Of a DNA stretch of 56,986 nt, positions 26,461 to 34,622 are shown one piece after another (the first letter of the stretch is position 1; each line of letters begins with the position of its first letter). The stretch spans positions 1 through 56,986 of the forward strand of contig NZ_JACXAE010000117.1 of the NCBI RefSeq assembly GCF_014698965.1, in the 5' to 3' direction. The stretch comes from Iningainema tapete BLCC-T55. GTDB lineage: Bacteria; Cyanobacteriota; Cyanobacteriia; Cyanobacteriales; Nostocaceae. A model generated the notes under the pieces. That model had not been told where the DNA came from, did no database searches, and saw nothing but the letters and a program-made list of their open reading frames with translations. A program made the position numbers and the translations under genes.

Positions 26461-27078
26461 ATGCTCGCAACCAAAGAGATTCTTAACAATTTAAAAAACC
26501 CAGACATGATTGCTAGGGGTTTAAAAGTAATAACATACACAATTTTGGGCAAGGATATGCCCTTAGAAACACATGACCGATATATATTAGAGAAAAAAAT
26601 TATTCCTTACTTTGTTCATCAACAAGAATTTACTAAAGTCCTATTTGTAGGATGTGGATCATATACAAAACACTATGAAAAATGGTTTAAACACAAAAAG
26701 TATTGGACTATAGATATCAATCCAATGAAAAAGATTTATGGAGCTAAAGACCACATTATTGGCTCCATGAGTGATTTAAACCTTCACTTCCAAGAAAATT
26801 ATTTAGATTTAATCATCTGCAACGGCGTCTTTGGGTGGGGATTAAACGACAGGAATGATGTGGAAAAAGCATTTGGGACATGCTATCAATGCTTGCGCAC
26901 TGGTGGTGTCTTAGTAATTGGATGGGATGATGTTCCCGAAAAGAAACCTTTTCCACTAGAAGCATGTGAAAGTTTAAATCAATTTAAACCCTACTTTTTC
27001 CCACCTTTATCAACTTCACAATACACTAACCCTACAGATAAATCTGACAAACATACATTTAATTTTTATGTGAAGTAA
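26461..27078 (+). CDS. SAM-dependent methyltransferase, class I
   Basis: This 205-residue protein has a Rossmann-type SAM fold: motif I TKVLFVGCGSYTKHYEKWF (about 59-77), the acidic TIDINPMKK, a D-rich strand NYLDLIICNGVFGWGLND, and TGGVLVIGWDD. It has the form of methyltransf_11/25 enzymes acting on small molecules; GCGSYT in place of GxGxG is a mild variation. The region is AT-rich and Lys-rich compared with neighbours, which may hint at transfer. A palindromic hairpin starts on the last base of its stop codon. The substrate is unknown. Confidence 0.75.
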   Translation: MLATKEILNNLKNPDMIARGLKVITYTILGKDMPLETHDRYILEKKIIPYFVHQQEFTKVLFVGCGSYTKHYEKWFKHKKYWTIDINPMKKIYGAKDHIIGSMSDLNLHFQENYLDLIICNGVFGWGLNDRNDVEKAFGTCYQCLRTGGVLVIGWDDVPEKKPFPLEACESLNQFKPYFFPPLSTSQYTNPTDKSDKHTFNFYVK

Positions 27079-27110
27079 GAAACCCGACTTCTTTAAGAAG
27101 TCGGGTTTCT
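27078..27110. repeat. Interspersed palindrome, GACTTCTTTAAGAAGTC family
   Basis: A 33-bp perfect palindrome overlapping the stop codon of the methyltransferase by one base and ending 22 bp from the end of polA. It is shared with 2456-2488 and may serve as a hairpin terminator for both convergent genes. Confidence 0.87.
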
Positions 27111-27131
27111 AAAAAGTCTGGTTTCTGATTG

Positions 27132-30100
27132 TTATTTCGTATCCATCCAATTTTCACCTACACGCACATCAACTACCAAAGGGACAGTCAAAGATACTGC
27201 GTCTTCCATTACTAACTTAATTTGCGGTTGTAATTCTTCCCACTCTTGTGGGGGAACTTCCAACACCAATTCATCGTGAACCTGTAACAATAATTTAGCT
27301 TGATAATTCTGCAAAACTGATTGCAGTTTTACCATCGCAACTTTAATAATATCCGCACTAGAACCTTGTATTGGTGCATTAGCCGCAGCCCTTAGTAACC
27401 CAGCATCAAAAGCACCGATATTTTTGAGTTTACTCAGATCGATATCGGCTGGTTTATTACCCTTAAACCTTCTCAAGGAGTCAGTTGTAAATTCAAAATA
27501 GCGCCGCCGCCCAAGGATAGTTTCTACATAGCCAAAAGCGATCGCTTGTTTCTTCACCGACTCTAAATATTCAAACACTTTTGGATAGCGTTGGTTAAAA
27601 CGTTTAATAAACTCCGATGCATCAGCTTTATCTACACCAGTGGAGCGGGAAAACCTGAGAGAACCCATCCCATAAATCACGCCAAAATTGATTGTTTTCG
27701 CGAGTCGGCGCTCCTCTGATGTTACCTGCTCTTTTTCAAAAATTAATCGTGCCGTTACCGTGTGAATATCCTCGTTATTCTGGTATGCTTCAACCAACAC
27801 TGGCTCTTGACTCAAGTGAGCTAAAATCCGCAACTCAATTTGAGAGTAATCAGCAGCCACCATCAACCAACCTGGTTCTGGTAAAAAAGCTTTGCGAATT
27901 TGGCGACTAAAAGCAGTACGTATAGGAATATTTTGTAAATTTGGTTCAGAAGAAGACAACCTACCAGTTGATGTCGCCGTCTGATTAAAATTAGTATGCA
28001 CCCGCCCTGTATCTGGACGTACCAATGTTGGTAATGAGTCCACATATGTAGACTTCAACTTAGACAAAGTACGATACTCAATAATTGCTTCAATTACACC
28101 AGTTTCATCAACTTCTCGCAACTTTTCTAATGTTGCAGCATCTGTAGAATAACCAGTTTGGATTTTCCGAGAATATTTTTTTTCTAACTTCAACTTTTCA
28201 AACAATATATTGCTCAATTGTTTGGGAGAACCCAGGTTAAATTTTTCTCCTGCATTTTCATAAACCTGCTGTTCATGCTTAGCTAAATCTATTTCTAACT
28301 GTTGAGAAAGTTGTTGCAGGTAAGCTGTATCTATGCGAATTCCCTGGAATTCCATCTCCGCTAAAACAGGTTCTAGAGGTTGTTCCACTTCCACTAAAAG
28401 CTGATGTAAATTGGGAATTTTATTCAATTCCTCACGTACTTTTGGTACAAGTTGGAACGTGGCATAGACATCCATACCACAGTAATCCGCTACGATGGGA
28501 ATATCCAAGTCGCCGATGGTTTTACCTTTAGGAACTAAATCGGCATAATTCTTCATTGTCAATTCCAAGTAACGCTGAGCCAAGCTACTCAAACTATGAT
28601 TCCCATCTGGATTAAGTAAGTAACTTGCCAGCATGGGGTCAAACACTACCCCATCTAGCTTAATTCCTTGACACCTGAGCATCAAGCGGTCAAACTTAGC
28701 ATTTTGTAAAGTTTTAGGATACTTAGGACTTTCTAAAATTGGGCGTAGCGCAGTCAAAGCATCTTCTAAATTTAGATTATCCCCTACTTTATGACCCAAA
28801 GGAATATATGCTATTTCATCTAAGTCAGTTCCCCAACAGCAACCAATTCCTACCAAATAAGCGTCCCTTGGTTCTAAATCACTAGTTTCCGTATCCCAAG
28901 CAACAGGTGTCTCTGGATTAGTAAATTTCTCCAAAAGCTCAACTAATTCAGTTAGTTTAGCTTGCGTATCAATAATACGTGGTTGAATTGAAGAAGTAGA
29001 TTGCTGTTGAAATGCGGCTGTATCAGCAGCACTGAAAAACCACAAATCCTCACCTTGATTTAATGGATTAATTACATCATCCGTTTCATTCGTTCCGGCA
29101 TTAATTGCCTCATCCGTTGCCGTAATATTAATTGCGTCATCTGTAGAGACGCCCCGGTGGGGCGTCTCCACCTCAACCGTGCCACCCAACAATTGCTGAA
29201 TCTCGTTGATTTTACCCAAAAAAGATTTAAATTCTAATTTCTCCAGTATCGGCACAATATCACTAGTATTAAAACCTTTCAATTGACAATCTTCTAAATC
29301 AACTTCTAATGGTACATCTGTAACTAAAGAAGCTAGATAACGAGAGTTTTCAGCGTCTTCTTTCCCAGCTTCAAGTTTTTTCTGAGTTGCTCCTTTAATC
29401 TCACCTAATGAGGCGTAAATTTGTGCAAGAGAACCGTAATCATTAAGCAACTGTACTGCTGTTTTGTCGCCTATACCTTTGACACCAGGAATATTATCTG
29501 ATTTATCACCGCAAAGAGCTTTATAATCAACAACTTGAGATGGCAAAATACCAAGTTTTTCTTTTACTTGTTCTACACCAATTTCCGCGATACTATTTGT
29601 AGAACGCTTCAGCGCTTCTGGACTAAAATACAAAACACCAATTTCTTTTTCTGGGTCGATTAGTTGAAATAAATCGCGATCGCCTGTGAGAATTCTCACT
29701 CTATACCCAGCGCTATTTGCTTTTTGTGCTAAAGTTCCTAAAACATCGTCTGCTTCATAACCTGGAGCCGTGACAACTTTTATATTTAACGCATCTAGCA
29801 ACTCTTGCAAATTTTTGAGATCGGGAACGAAATCTTCTGGTGTCCCAGGACGATCCGCTTTATAGGTATCATCTGCTTCATGACGAAAAGTTGGCAATCC
29901 TAAATCAAAAGCGATCGCCATAGAAGAAGGTTGTTGAGTAGCGATGACTTCAAGTAAAGATTTGAGAAAGCCAAAACAAACACTTGTGGGAATTCCTGTT
30001 TTTGTACGAAGTCCCCCGTCTCGTCCTTTAGCTAAAGCGAAGTAAGAACGAAAGGCGAGGGAATGTCCATCTACTAGGATGAAAGTGGGGTGTGTTGTTA

Positions 30101-30143
30101 AGGAATCGGAAGCCAACTGAGTTATACTAATATCTTGGGACAT
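27132..30143 (-). CDS. polA: DNA polymerase I with a translated palindromic repeat in its linker
   Basis: This 1003-residue repair and Okazaki-fragment polymerase has all three domains. The 5'-3' exonuclease spans about 15-310 (TGDRDLFQLI, CGDKSDNIPGVKGIGDKTA). The 3'-5' exonuclease spans about 395-600 with intact proofreading residues DTET, NAKFD and YCGMD. The polymerase spans about 620-1003 with motif A ADYSQIELRILAHLS, motif B RRLAKTINFGVIYG and motif C VHDELVLE. The linker between the two nuclease domains (about 315-375) is long and low in complexity. Residues about 325-334 ([10 protein letters not shown]) are encoded by a GTAGAGACG-family palindrome. Adjoining DDAIN/DEAIN/DDVIN units look like a short degenerate tandem repeat. 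Confidence 0.96.
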   Translation of the reverse strand: MSQDISITQLASDSLTTHPTFILVDGHSLAFRSYFALAKGRDGGLRTKTGIPTSVCFGFLKSLLEVIATQQPSSMAIAFDLGLPTFRHEADDTYKADRPGTPEDFVPDLKNLQELLDALNIKVVTAPGYEADDVLGTLAQKANSAGYRVRILTGDRDLFQLIDPEKEIGVLYFSPEALKRSTNSIAEIGVEQVKEKLGILPSQVVDYKALCGDKSDNIPGVKGIGDKTAVQLLNDYGSLAQIYASLGEIKGATQKKLEAGKEDAENSRYLASLVTDVPLEVDLEDCQLKGFNTSDIVPILEKLEFKSFLGKINEIQQLLGGTVEVETPHRGVSTDDAINITATDEAINAGTNETDDVINPLNQGEDLWFFSAADTAAFQQQSTSSIQPRIIDTQAKLTELVELLEKFTNPETPVAWDTETSDLEPRDAYLVGIGCCWGTDLDEIAYIPLGHKVGDNLNLEDALTALRPILESPKYPKTLQNAKFDRLMLRCQGIKLDGVVFDPMLASYLLNPDGNHSLSSLAQRYLELTMKNYADLVPKGKTIGDLDIPIVADYCGMDVYATFQLVPKVREELNKIPNLHQLLVEVEQPLEPVLAEMEFQGIRIDTAYLQQLSQQLEIDLAKHEQQVYENAGEKFNLGSPKQLSNILFEKLKLEKKYSRKIQTGYSTDAATLEKLREVDETGVIEAIIEYRTLSKLKSTYVDSLPTLVRPDTGRVHTNFNQTATSTGRLSSSEPNLQNIPIRTAFSRQIRKAFLPEPGWLMVAADYSQIELRILAHLSQEPVLVEAYQNNEDIHTVTARLIFEKEQVTSEERRLAKTINFGVIYGMGSLRFSRSTGVDKADASEFIKRFNQRYPKVFEYLESVKKQAIAFGYVETILGRRRYFEFTTDSLRRFKGNKPADIDLSKLKNIGAFDAGLLRAAANAPIQGSSADIIKVAMVKLQSVLQNYQAKLLLQVHDELVLEVPPQEWEELQPQIKLVMEDAVSLTVPLVVDVRVGENWMDTK
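29143..29170. repeat. Interspersed palindrome, GTAGAGACG family, copy 6, inside polA
   Basis: Perfect arms GAGACGCCCC (29146-29155) and GGGGCGTCTC (29159-29168) with a GGT centre lie inside the polA reading frame. The frame used avoids the TAG that ends genes at other copies. Confidence 0.92.
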
Positions 30144-30194
30144 AGTACTATTTTAGCCAGAAGCTTCCGTCTTGCCATCAGTCAGTAGGATAAA

Positions 30195-31061
30195 TTAAGC
30201 TGTTTCTTCGATTTTGGTTTGGCGACGACGACGCGATTTCACCATCCCAAATGCACCTACGCCCAGTAGAGCAGCTACAGTAGCAGGTTCTGGTACAGAA
30301 GCGATGTTGTCTTTACCAACATCAACCACAAAAACTAAGTCGTTAAAGTCACGATCTGATCCAATACCGTTGTTTCCATTACCTGTCCAACCTTTTGTGC
30401 CAAACAAATCCTCGAAACCTATCAATAAATAACCGTCAAAATCATAAGCAGCAATTACGTGTTCCATTGTATCGGGGTTTTGCGTGGCGTCAGCACCGTA
30501 AATATTTTTAGTGTTGGTTGTCGGATCAGTTCCATCCACCGCTTTTGGGCTAGCTCCATTCGCTTTCAACCAGAAGTTTAGTAGCGTGCCTGCGGATAGA
30601 TTACCCAGGTCAACATAATCACCAACATTCAATTTACCATCGCTACTGGGTTTCTCGCATTGATTTCCATCTTGACAAGAAGCATCTTTAAAAATCATTC
30701 CTTTTTGATAACTAGAACCATTAATCGCTTCAAAAGCTAATTGGTTTTTATAGGCAGCACCTTCGTTAAGGAACCAAACGCGAACATTGTGATCGCTTTT
30801 TAGCTGTAGCTTGGTGGGGTCTAACTTTGTTAATTTGTTCTCTGGAATAGCAATTCCTTCTTTTTGTACGTATTGTTGAAAGTTGGGAATCAAAGCTTGA
30901 AATCCGGAATTGTCAGTTGATTTGCTGTTTACTTGGTGTTGGGTGAGATTGTTCCACTCATCGGCATTTTTTAGTGAAGCTGCATTTGCCGAACCCATTA
31001 CAGATATACCAGTTAAAGTAACAGCAGCAAATAGTCCGCTTAAGAGTTTCTTATTCATCAA
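30195..31061 (-). CDS. PEP-CTERM sorted secreted protein with a DUF4114 domain
   Basis: This 288-residue protein has a signal peptide (KKLLSGLFAAVTLTGISVMG, cleavage near ANA at 26-28). A DUF4114-type region at about 165-255 has YDFDGYLLIGFEDLFG and the acidic, probably Ca2+-binding GNGNNGIGSDRDFNDLVFVVD. The C-terminal sorting signal is VPEPATVAALLGVGAF followed by RRRRQ. PEP-CTERM proteins are cleaved by exosortase and released or attached at the cell surface, often with exopolysaccharide. No exosortase gene is in the window. It is a single gene with a long AT-rich leader. Confidence 0.88.
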   Translation of the reverse strand: MMNKKLLSGLFAAVTLTGISVMGSANAASLKNADEWNNLTQHQVNSKSTDNSGFQALIPNFQQYVQKEGIAIPENKLTKLDPTKLQLKSDHNVRVWFLNEGAAYKNQLAFEAINGSSYQKGMIFKDASCQDGNQCEKPSSDGKLNVGDYVDLGNLSAGTLLNFWLKANGASPKAVDGTDPTTNTKNIYGADATQNPDTMEHVIAAYDFDGYLLIGFEDLFGTKGWTGNGNNGIGSDRDFNDLVFVVDVGKDNIASVPEPATVAALLGVGAFGMVKSRRRRQTKIEETA

Positions 31062-31570
31062 TTTCCTTTTAATTTCTTGTACTCAACGGATGGTGTTATT
31101 CACCCCATGTACTTGGTTACTGGTTTGTAACGAAGTGTTTCATGTGTGCATATTTACTTGATATCTCAGTAATCAGTTTAGTGTCTACATTTACAAGCTA
31201 TCTTTTTCAATGCTTCAAATAATTTGTATTTTTTTATACTTAAATTATTTAAAATAATACTGTTTTGACCTATCGAGTTTTTTTTGTAAACCCTCTCTAT
31301 TCAAGAAATTAGTAGGATTACTGAATAAATTACTAAAGGAGCCTGAACTAAAAATCTACAACTGTATTTATCGTTAAAAATTATTTTTTGAGTAGTTATT
31401 TATACATTAAATCATTAATAATATAAATGTGATTTCCTGTGAGTAGACTGTTAATAACAATTCTCCTTGTCGAGGCAACAAATTGATCGCCCCGATGAAT
31501 TTGGGAGGTTGGGGGGATCTTATGTAGCCAGTTTTTAGCGAAACGGTATAACCTTTGATGTGGGACTTGA
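31062..31570. other. Non-coding AT-rich interval, no gene seen
   Basis: Between the PEP-CTERM gene (leftward) and a HAD gene (rightward), 509 bp of AT-rich sequence with no supported reading frame, repeat or RNA. It should hold both promoters; no consensus pair stood out. Confidence 0.5.
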
Positions 31571-31585
31571 TTGAAGTGGAAATTT

Positions 31586-32455
31586 ATGCAAGAATCTACA
31601 GTTCAACAGAGATCAACAGTCGCTCCAAAAACTACCTTGGACATTCGACTGCTGGTAGTAGATATTGACGGTACGATCGCTGGAGAATCCAACAGTATTA
31701 GCCCCGCAGTAAAACAGGCAATTACCGCAGCACAACAAAAGGGTATTAGAGTGGCGATTGCCACAGGCAGGATGTATCGTTCCGCGTTGCGCTTTCATCA
31801 GGAAATTGGTGCTAATTTACCGTTGTTAGCTTATCAAGGCGCTTGGATTCAAGATCCGGCAACTGACACAATCCATCGCCATTTAACTGTTTCTTTTGAA
31901 ATGGCACACAAGCTACTTGATTATTTTGAACAACCAGAACTGCGTAAGCTGTTATCCGTCCACTTCTACATCAATGACGATCTTTATGTTCGGGAGTTAA
32001 CCACAGAAACAGAAATTTATGCTCAACGTTCTGGCATTACCCCCATTCCTGTTGGCGACTTACGCCAGATGACAGATAATGAACCAACAAAAGTTTTGGC
32101 GTTGTGTGATGACAAAGATGTGATCGATCAGTTACTGGGGAACTTACGCCGCCAATACACTCCGGCGGATCTGTACCTTACCAAATCTGTTGCTACTTTT
32201 TTTGAAGCAACTAATCCCTTTGTTAACAAAGGAGCTGGAGTGCGTTACCTCGCTGAAGAACTGCTAGGACTACAACCAACTAATGTCATGACTATTGGTG
32301 ATAACTTTAATGATGTAGAAATGTTAGAGTATGCTGGCTTGGGTGTGGCTATGGGCAACGCACCACCACAAGTTCAAGCGATCGCCCAATGGGTAGCTCC
32401 CAATGTTGAGCAAGATGGAGTGGCTGTGGCAATTGAAAAATTTTTGCTATGCTAG
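31586..32455 (+). CDS. Cof-type HAD phosphatase
   Basis: A HAD-IIB hydrolase of about 289 residues from the ATG at 31586; the TTG five codons earlier is a less likely start. Motif I is LLVVDIDGTIAGESN (Asp26, Asp28), motif II is IATGRMYRSALRF, motif III uses the Lys in NKGAGVRYLAEELLG, and motif IV is TIGDNFNDVEMLEYAG. The cap lies between motifs II and III. Family members dephosphorylate sugar phosphates, nucleotides or cofactors such as FMN and PLP; the specificity cannot be read. It stands alone, followed by a degenerate and an intact palindromic repeat. Confidence 0.9.
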   Translation: MQESTVQQRSTVAPKTTLDIRLLVVDIDGTIAGESNSISPAVKQAITAAQQKGIRVAIATGRMYRSALRFHQEIGANLPLLAYQGAWIQDPATDTIHRHLTVSFEMAHKLLDYFEQPELRKLLSVHFYINDDLYVRELTTETEIYAQRSGITPIPVGDLRQMTDNEPTKVLALCDDKDVIDQLLGNLRRQYTPADLYLTKSVATFFEATNPFVNKGAGVRYLAEELLGLQPTNVMTIGDNFNDVEMLEYAGLGVAMGNAPPQVQAIAQWVAPNVEQDGVAVAIEKFLLC

Positions 32456-32538
32456 GGTAGTAAAGGCGTTTTCTCGAACGTCTCTAATCTAATGCGATTA
32501 TTAATTGTTTAGTAATCATGCTTTGAAATACAAATAAT

Positions 32539-32567
32539 GTAGAGACGTTCCAACGGAACATCTCTAC
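32539..32567. repeat. Interspersed palindrome, GTAGAGACG family, copy 7
   Basis: A 29-bp palindrome with one mismatch (GTTCC against GGAACA). A decayed relative can be seen at about 32457-32487. Confidence 0.85.
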
Positions 32568-32580
32568 TAATCAAATCAGA

Positions 32581-32667
32581 AAGGACACCGACGACTGGCC
32601 GTGTTTCGTCTCGGTGTCCTTGCTGGTTCGCTCCTCACACACTTGATAATATACTCGAAGTTTTTTG
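32581..32667 (+). ncRNA. Candidate Yfr1-like small RNA
   Basis: Three elements occur in the order known for cyanobacterial Yfr1. First is a strong 5' hairpin with 11-bp perfect arms AAGGACACCGA and TCGGTGTCCTT (32581-32622). Second is a single-stranded stretch containing GCTCCTCACAC (32630-32640), one base from the Yfr1 core ACTCCTCACAC. Third is a weaker 3' stem (ACTTGA/TCGAAGT) followed by TTTTTT (32661-32666). A possible TACTAAT -10 lies about 11 bp before the hairpin. Yfr1 binds outer-membrane porin mRNAs by this unpaired motif. Against it: the first core base differs and the 3' stem is weak. The hairpin could instead be a terminator of the upstream HAD gene. Confidence 0.45.
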
Positions 32668-32708
32668 GTTAGTCAACAACTGATACAAAACTTAATTATT
32701 TGTGGGGA

Positions 32709-33401
32709 TCATAATTCATTCAAGGCAGAAATGCCTAGTTTTTCTTCTAGTAGAAAACTTAATACAGATTGAGTAGCCATAACTAAGCCTAGTCGGGATT
32801 GGGCTAATTCTGGGAACTCAGTTCTGGTTTCGCCCCAAATACGACAATTATCCCAGAAACAAAGAAAAGCTTGAGCCAAGCTCAGAGTTACCTTTTCCCA
32901 CGCCGTTGGAGAACGAGGGCAAGAAAACTCTAAGTCCACAACTTCTACTAATTTTGAAATCAAACCCCAACTAGCCGGGTGATTAAATCGAAGGTGCTCT
33001 TCACAAAGCCAAGGAATAGGCTGGAGTCGGCTTTTAATTAATCCCTCTTGATGTGCTAGCCGCAGTAATGAACAACAACGGGCATGAGCGTATTGGGCGG
33101 TGAAGAGAGTTTGTGAGTTTGTGAGTGAGGGAGAAAGGGAGTCAGGGAGTGGGGGAGAATTTAAATTCATCATCTCCCCTGCTCCCCTATTCCCCTGCTC
33201 AAGAGTTCGCCTACCCCCCTGCTCCCCGACTTCTTCAACAAGTCCTTGTAACCAAGCGGCTAAGAAAGGGTGAGTTAATTCAAAATGAATCCAACCTGGG
33301 GAAACAATTTGGAGTTGGAATTCTTTGTTAAAGTTTCTTGATATATGAGAAGCGATAGCGTTAGCTATCTCTAAAGCCAAAATTTTTTCAGATTTTGCCA
33401 A
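32709..33401 (-). CDS. ArgS-like protein with tRNA-binding domains but no catalytic core
   Basis: From the first in-frame near-standard start (TTG at 33401) the product has 230 residues. It begins LAKSEKILALEIANAIASHI and continues to VSPGWIHFELTHPFLAAWLQ, matching the N-terminal additional domain of arginyl-tRNA synthetase. It then jumps to QYAHARCCSLLRLAHQEGL and a helical bundle ending SFLLEEKLGISALNEL, the ArgS C-terminal DALR anticodon-binding domain. The Rossmann catalytic domain with HIGH and KMSKS is absent. Residues about 58-97 are a low-complexity insertion (GGRRTLEQGNRGAGE, PPLPDSLSPSLTNS) from GGGAG-rich repeat DNA. Coding clearly continues upstream (see 33402-33589). It could bind tRNA-Arg or act in regulation; the function is not known. 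Confidence 0.75.
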   Translation of the reverse strand: MAKSEKILALEIANAIASHISRNFNKEFQLQIVSPGWIHFELTHPFLAAWLQGLVEEVGEQGGRRTLEQGNRGAGEMMNLNSPPLPDSLSPSLTNSQTLFTAQYAHARCCSLLRLAHQEGLIKSRLQPIPWLCEEHLRFNHPASWGLISKLVEVVDLEFSCPRSPTAWEKVTLSLAQAFLCFWDNCRIWGETRTEFPELAQSRLGLVMATQSVLSFLLEEKLGISALNEL

Positions 33402-33589
33402 TCGCAGTGCAATTCCCGAAATATATAGAATTCGCTCAATATCTCTACCTTTGTGTAGAGGAATTTCTTCATTTACTATGCATATCGCTTGTTTTAGCTC
33501 AGTATTTATGCTGGTTGCTGGAATGATATAACTGTATATTAGCTGTCTAATTGCTGTATACTTACTTAAAAGTATTTTTTTTTACACAT
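33402..33589 (-). other. Upstream coding extension of the ArgS-like gene with an A9 frameshift
   Basis: Reading in frame upstream of the TTG gives VNEEIPLHKGRDIERILYIS then GIALR, which fits the ArgS N-terminal domain (the IPL..GR....Y.S.IALRLAK pattern), and further up SKYTAIRQLIYSYIIPATS. No ATG, GTG or TTG exists in that stretch. An ATG at 33589-33587 followed by TGT and nine A residues (33583-33575) would join this frame if one more A were present. So the gene either is frameshifted, is expressed by slippage on the A9 run, or contains a sequencing error. Confidence 0.6.
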
Positions 33590-33880
33590 TTATCACTAGA
33601 TTTTTTTTCTTCATGCAAACTAAGGGTTTTAGCACATCTATCTTAAGAGATAAAATATTCTATACAGAGGAAAAATGAGAATTTTGCAAATTTTTCTTGA
33701 AACTGAGTAAATTTTACTACCATCATTGTACAGTAAGAGTATAACAATGATAGTAGGACTTTAGTTTCTACCTTTGGATGGCTGGCAGTGTTGGGTGTTG
33801 AGCCTAACTTGCCAACACAAAGACACTCCTTGCACCCAATTATTACGTCTTTGTCTTCAGCCGAACGCTCTTTGTTACCT

Positions 33881-34600
33881 ATGCAATCTCCATCCTCCTT
33901 TTCTGAGGCCTCACGTCCTTTTCTAACTTGGCAACGCATTATCGATTGGGCACAGGAACACTACCGGTGCCGCACTTTCAGCAAAGATGAGCGCATTCCA
34001 GCAAGACCTGGATTGCTATATCTGGTGCAAAGGGGTGCGATCCGCATGGTAGGAACAGCCCAAGTGAGTGCCACCGCCAGTCAACTAACGTCTCGACGCA
34101 TTAACAGAACACCCGAAGAAGCTTTCTTAGGGTTTGTTGGCGCTGGACAACCATTTGAAATTGTGGCTCAGTCACCATTCACACTTCAGGCATACGCCCA
34201 CGTTGATCAAACAGCGGTGTTGTGGATGTACTGGCACGACCTAGATAACTGGCCTCACTTCCGCCGCGAAGTAATGGACGCCTTTAGATACCAGCACCAG
34301 CGCAAGCTGCTGTGGCTGAGTGCTCTAGGACAACGGCGCACAATTGACCGACTCTTAGGATTCCTCACATTATTGATTGAGGAATATGGAGAGCCGGCAA
34401 TGAGCGAAACCGATCCAGACGTAATTCGCGGTTATTGTCTACCCTTCCCTCTCACTCATGCCCAAATCGGCAGTGCGATCGGTTCGACTCGTGTCACCGT
34501 CACCCGTCTAATGGGTAAGCTACGTCAACGCGGCTTAATCCTAACTCAGGGGGATAATTTGATTTGCTTGCCCGCCGAGTCGATTAACAGAGCCAGCTAA
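33881..34600 (+). CDS. CRP/FNR-family transcription regulator
   Basis: About 239 residues from the ATG at 33881; a GTG at 33788 would add 31 poorly conserved-looking residues. The N-terminal part is a cyclic-nucleotide-type beta-roll without a clear cAMP-binding site (LLYLVQRGAIRMVG, FLGFVGAGQPFEIV). A long dimer helix follows, then the winged HTH PLTHAQIGSAIGSTRVTVTRLMGKLRQRGLI, almost the recognition helix of the nitrogen regulator NtcA. The N-terminal part differs from NtcA, so a paralogue with a related DNA site is likely. It converges on the phosphate-binding-protein-like gene, 22 bp apart. Confidence 0.85.
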   Translation: MQSPSSFSEASRPFLTWQRIIDWAQEHYRCRTFSKDERIPARPGLLYLVQRGAIRMVGTAQVSATASQLTSRRINRTPEEAFLGFVGAGQPFEIVAQSPFTLQAYAHVDQTAVLWMYWHDLDNWPHFRREVMDAFRYQHQRKLLWLSALGQRRTIDRLLGFLTLLIEEYGEPAMSETDPDVIRGYCLPFPLTHAQIGSAIGSTRVTVTRLMGKLRQRGLILTQGDNLICLPAESINRAS

Positions 34601-34622
34601 ACTATAAGGCGATCGCCATTCG

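Noticed and set aside
32581-32622. The strong hairpin as a simple terminator of the HAD gene
   Set aside because: It lies 126 bp past the stop codon and is followed by GCTGG, not a T-tract. The T-run comes after the second, weaker stem, so the small-RNA reading is preferred, with caution.
33881-34600. NtcA itself
   Set aside because: The recognition helix is almost that of NtcA, but the sensor part and N-terminus differ, so I call only a CRP/FNR-family paralogue.
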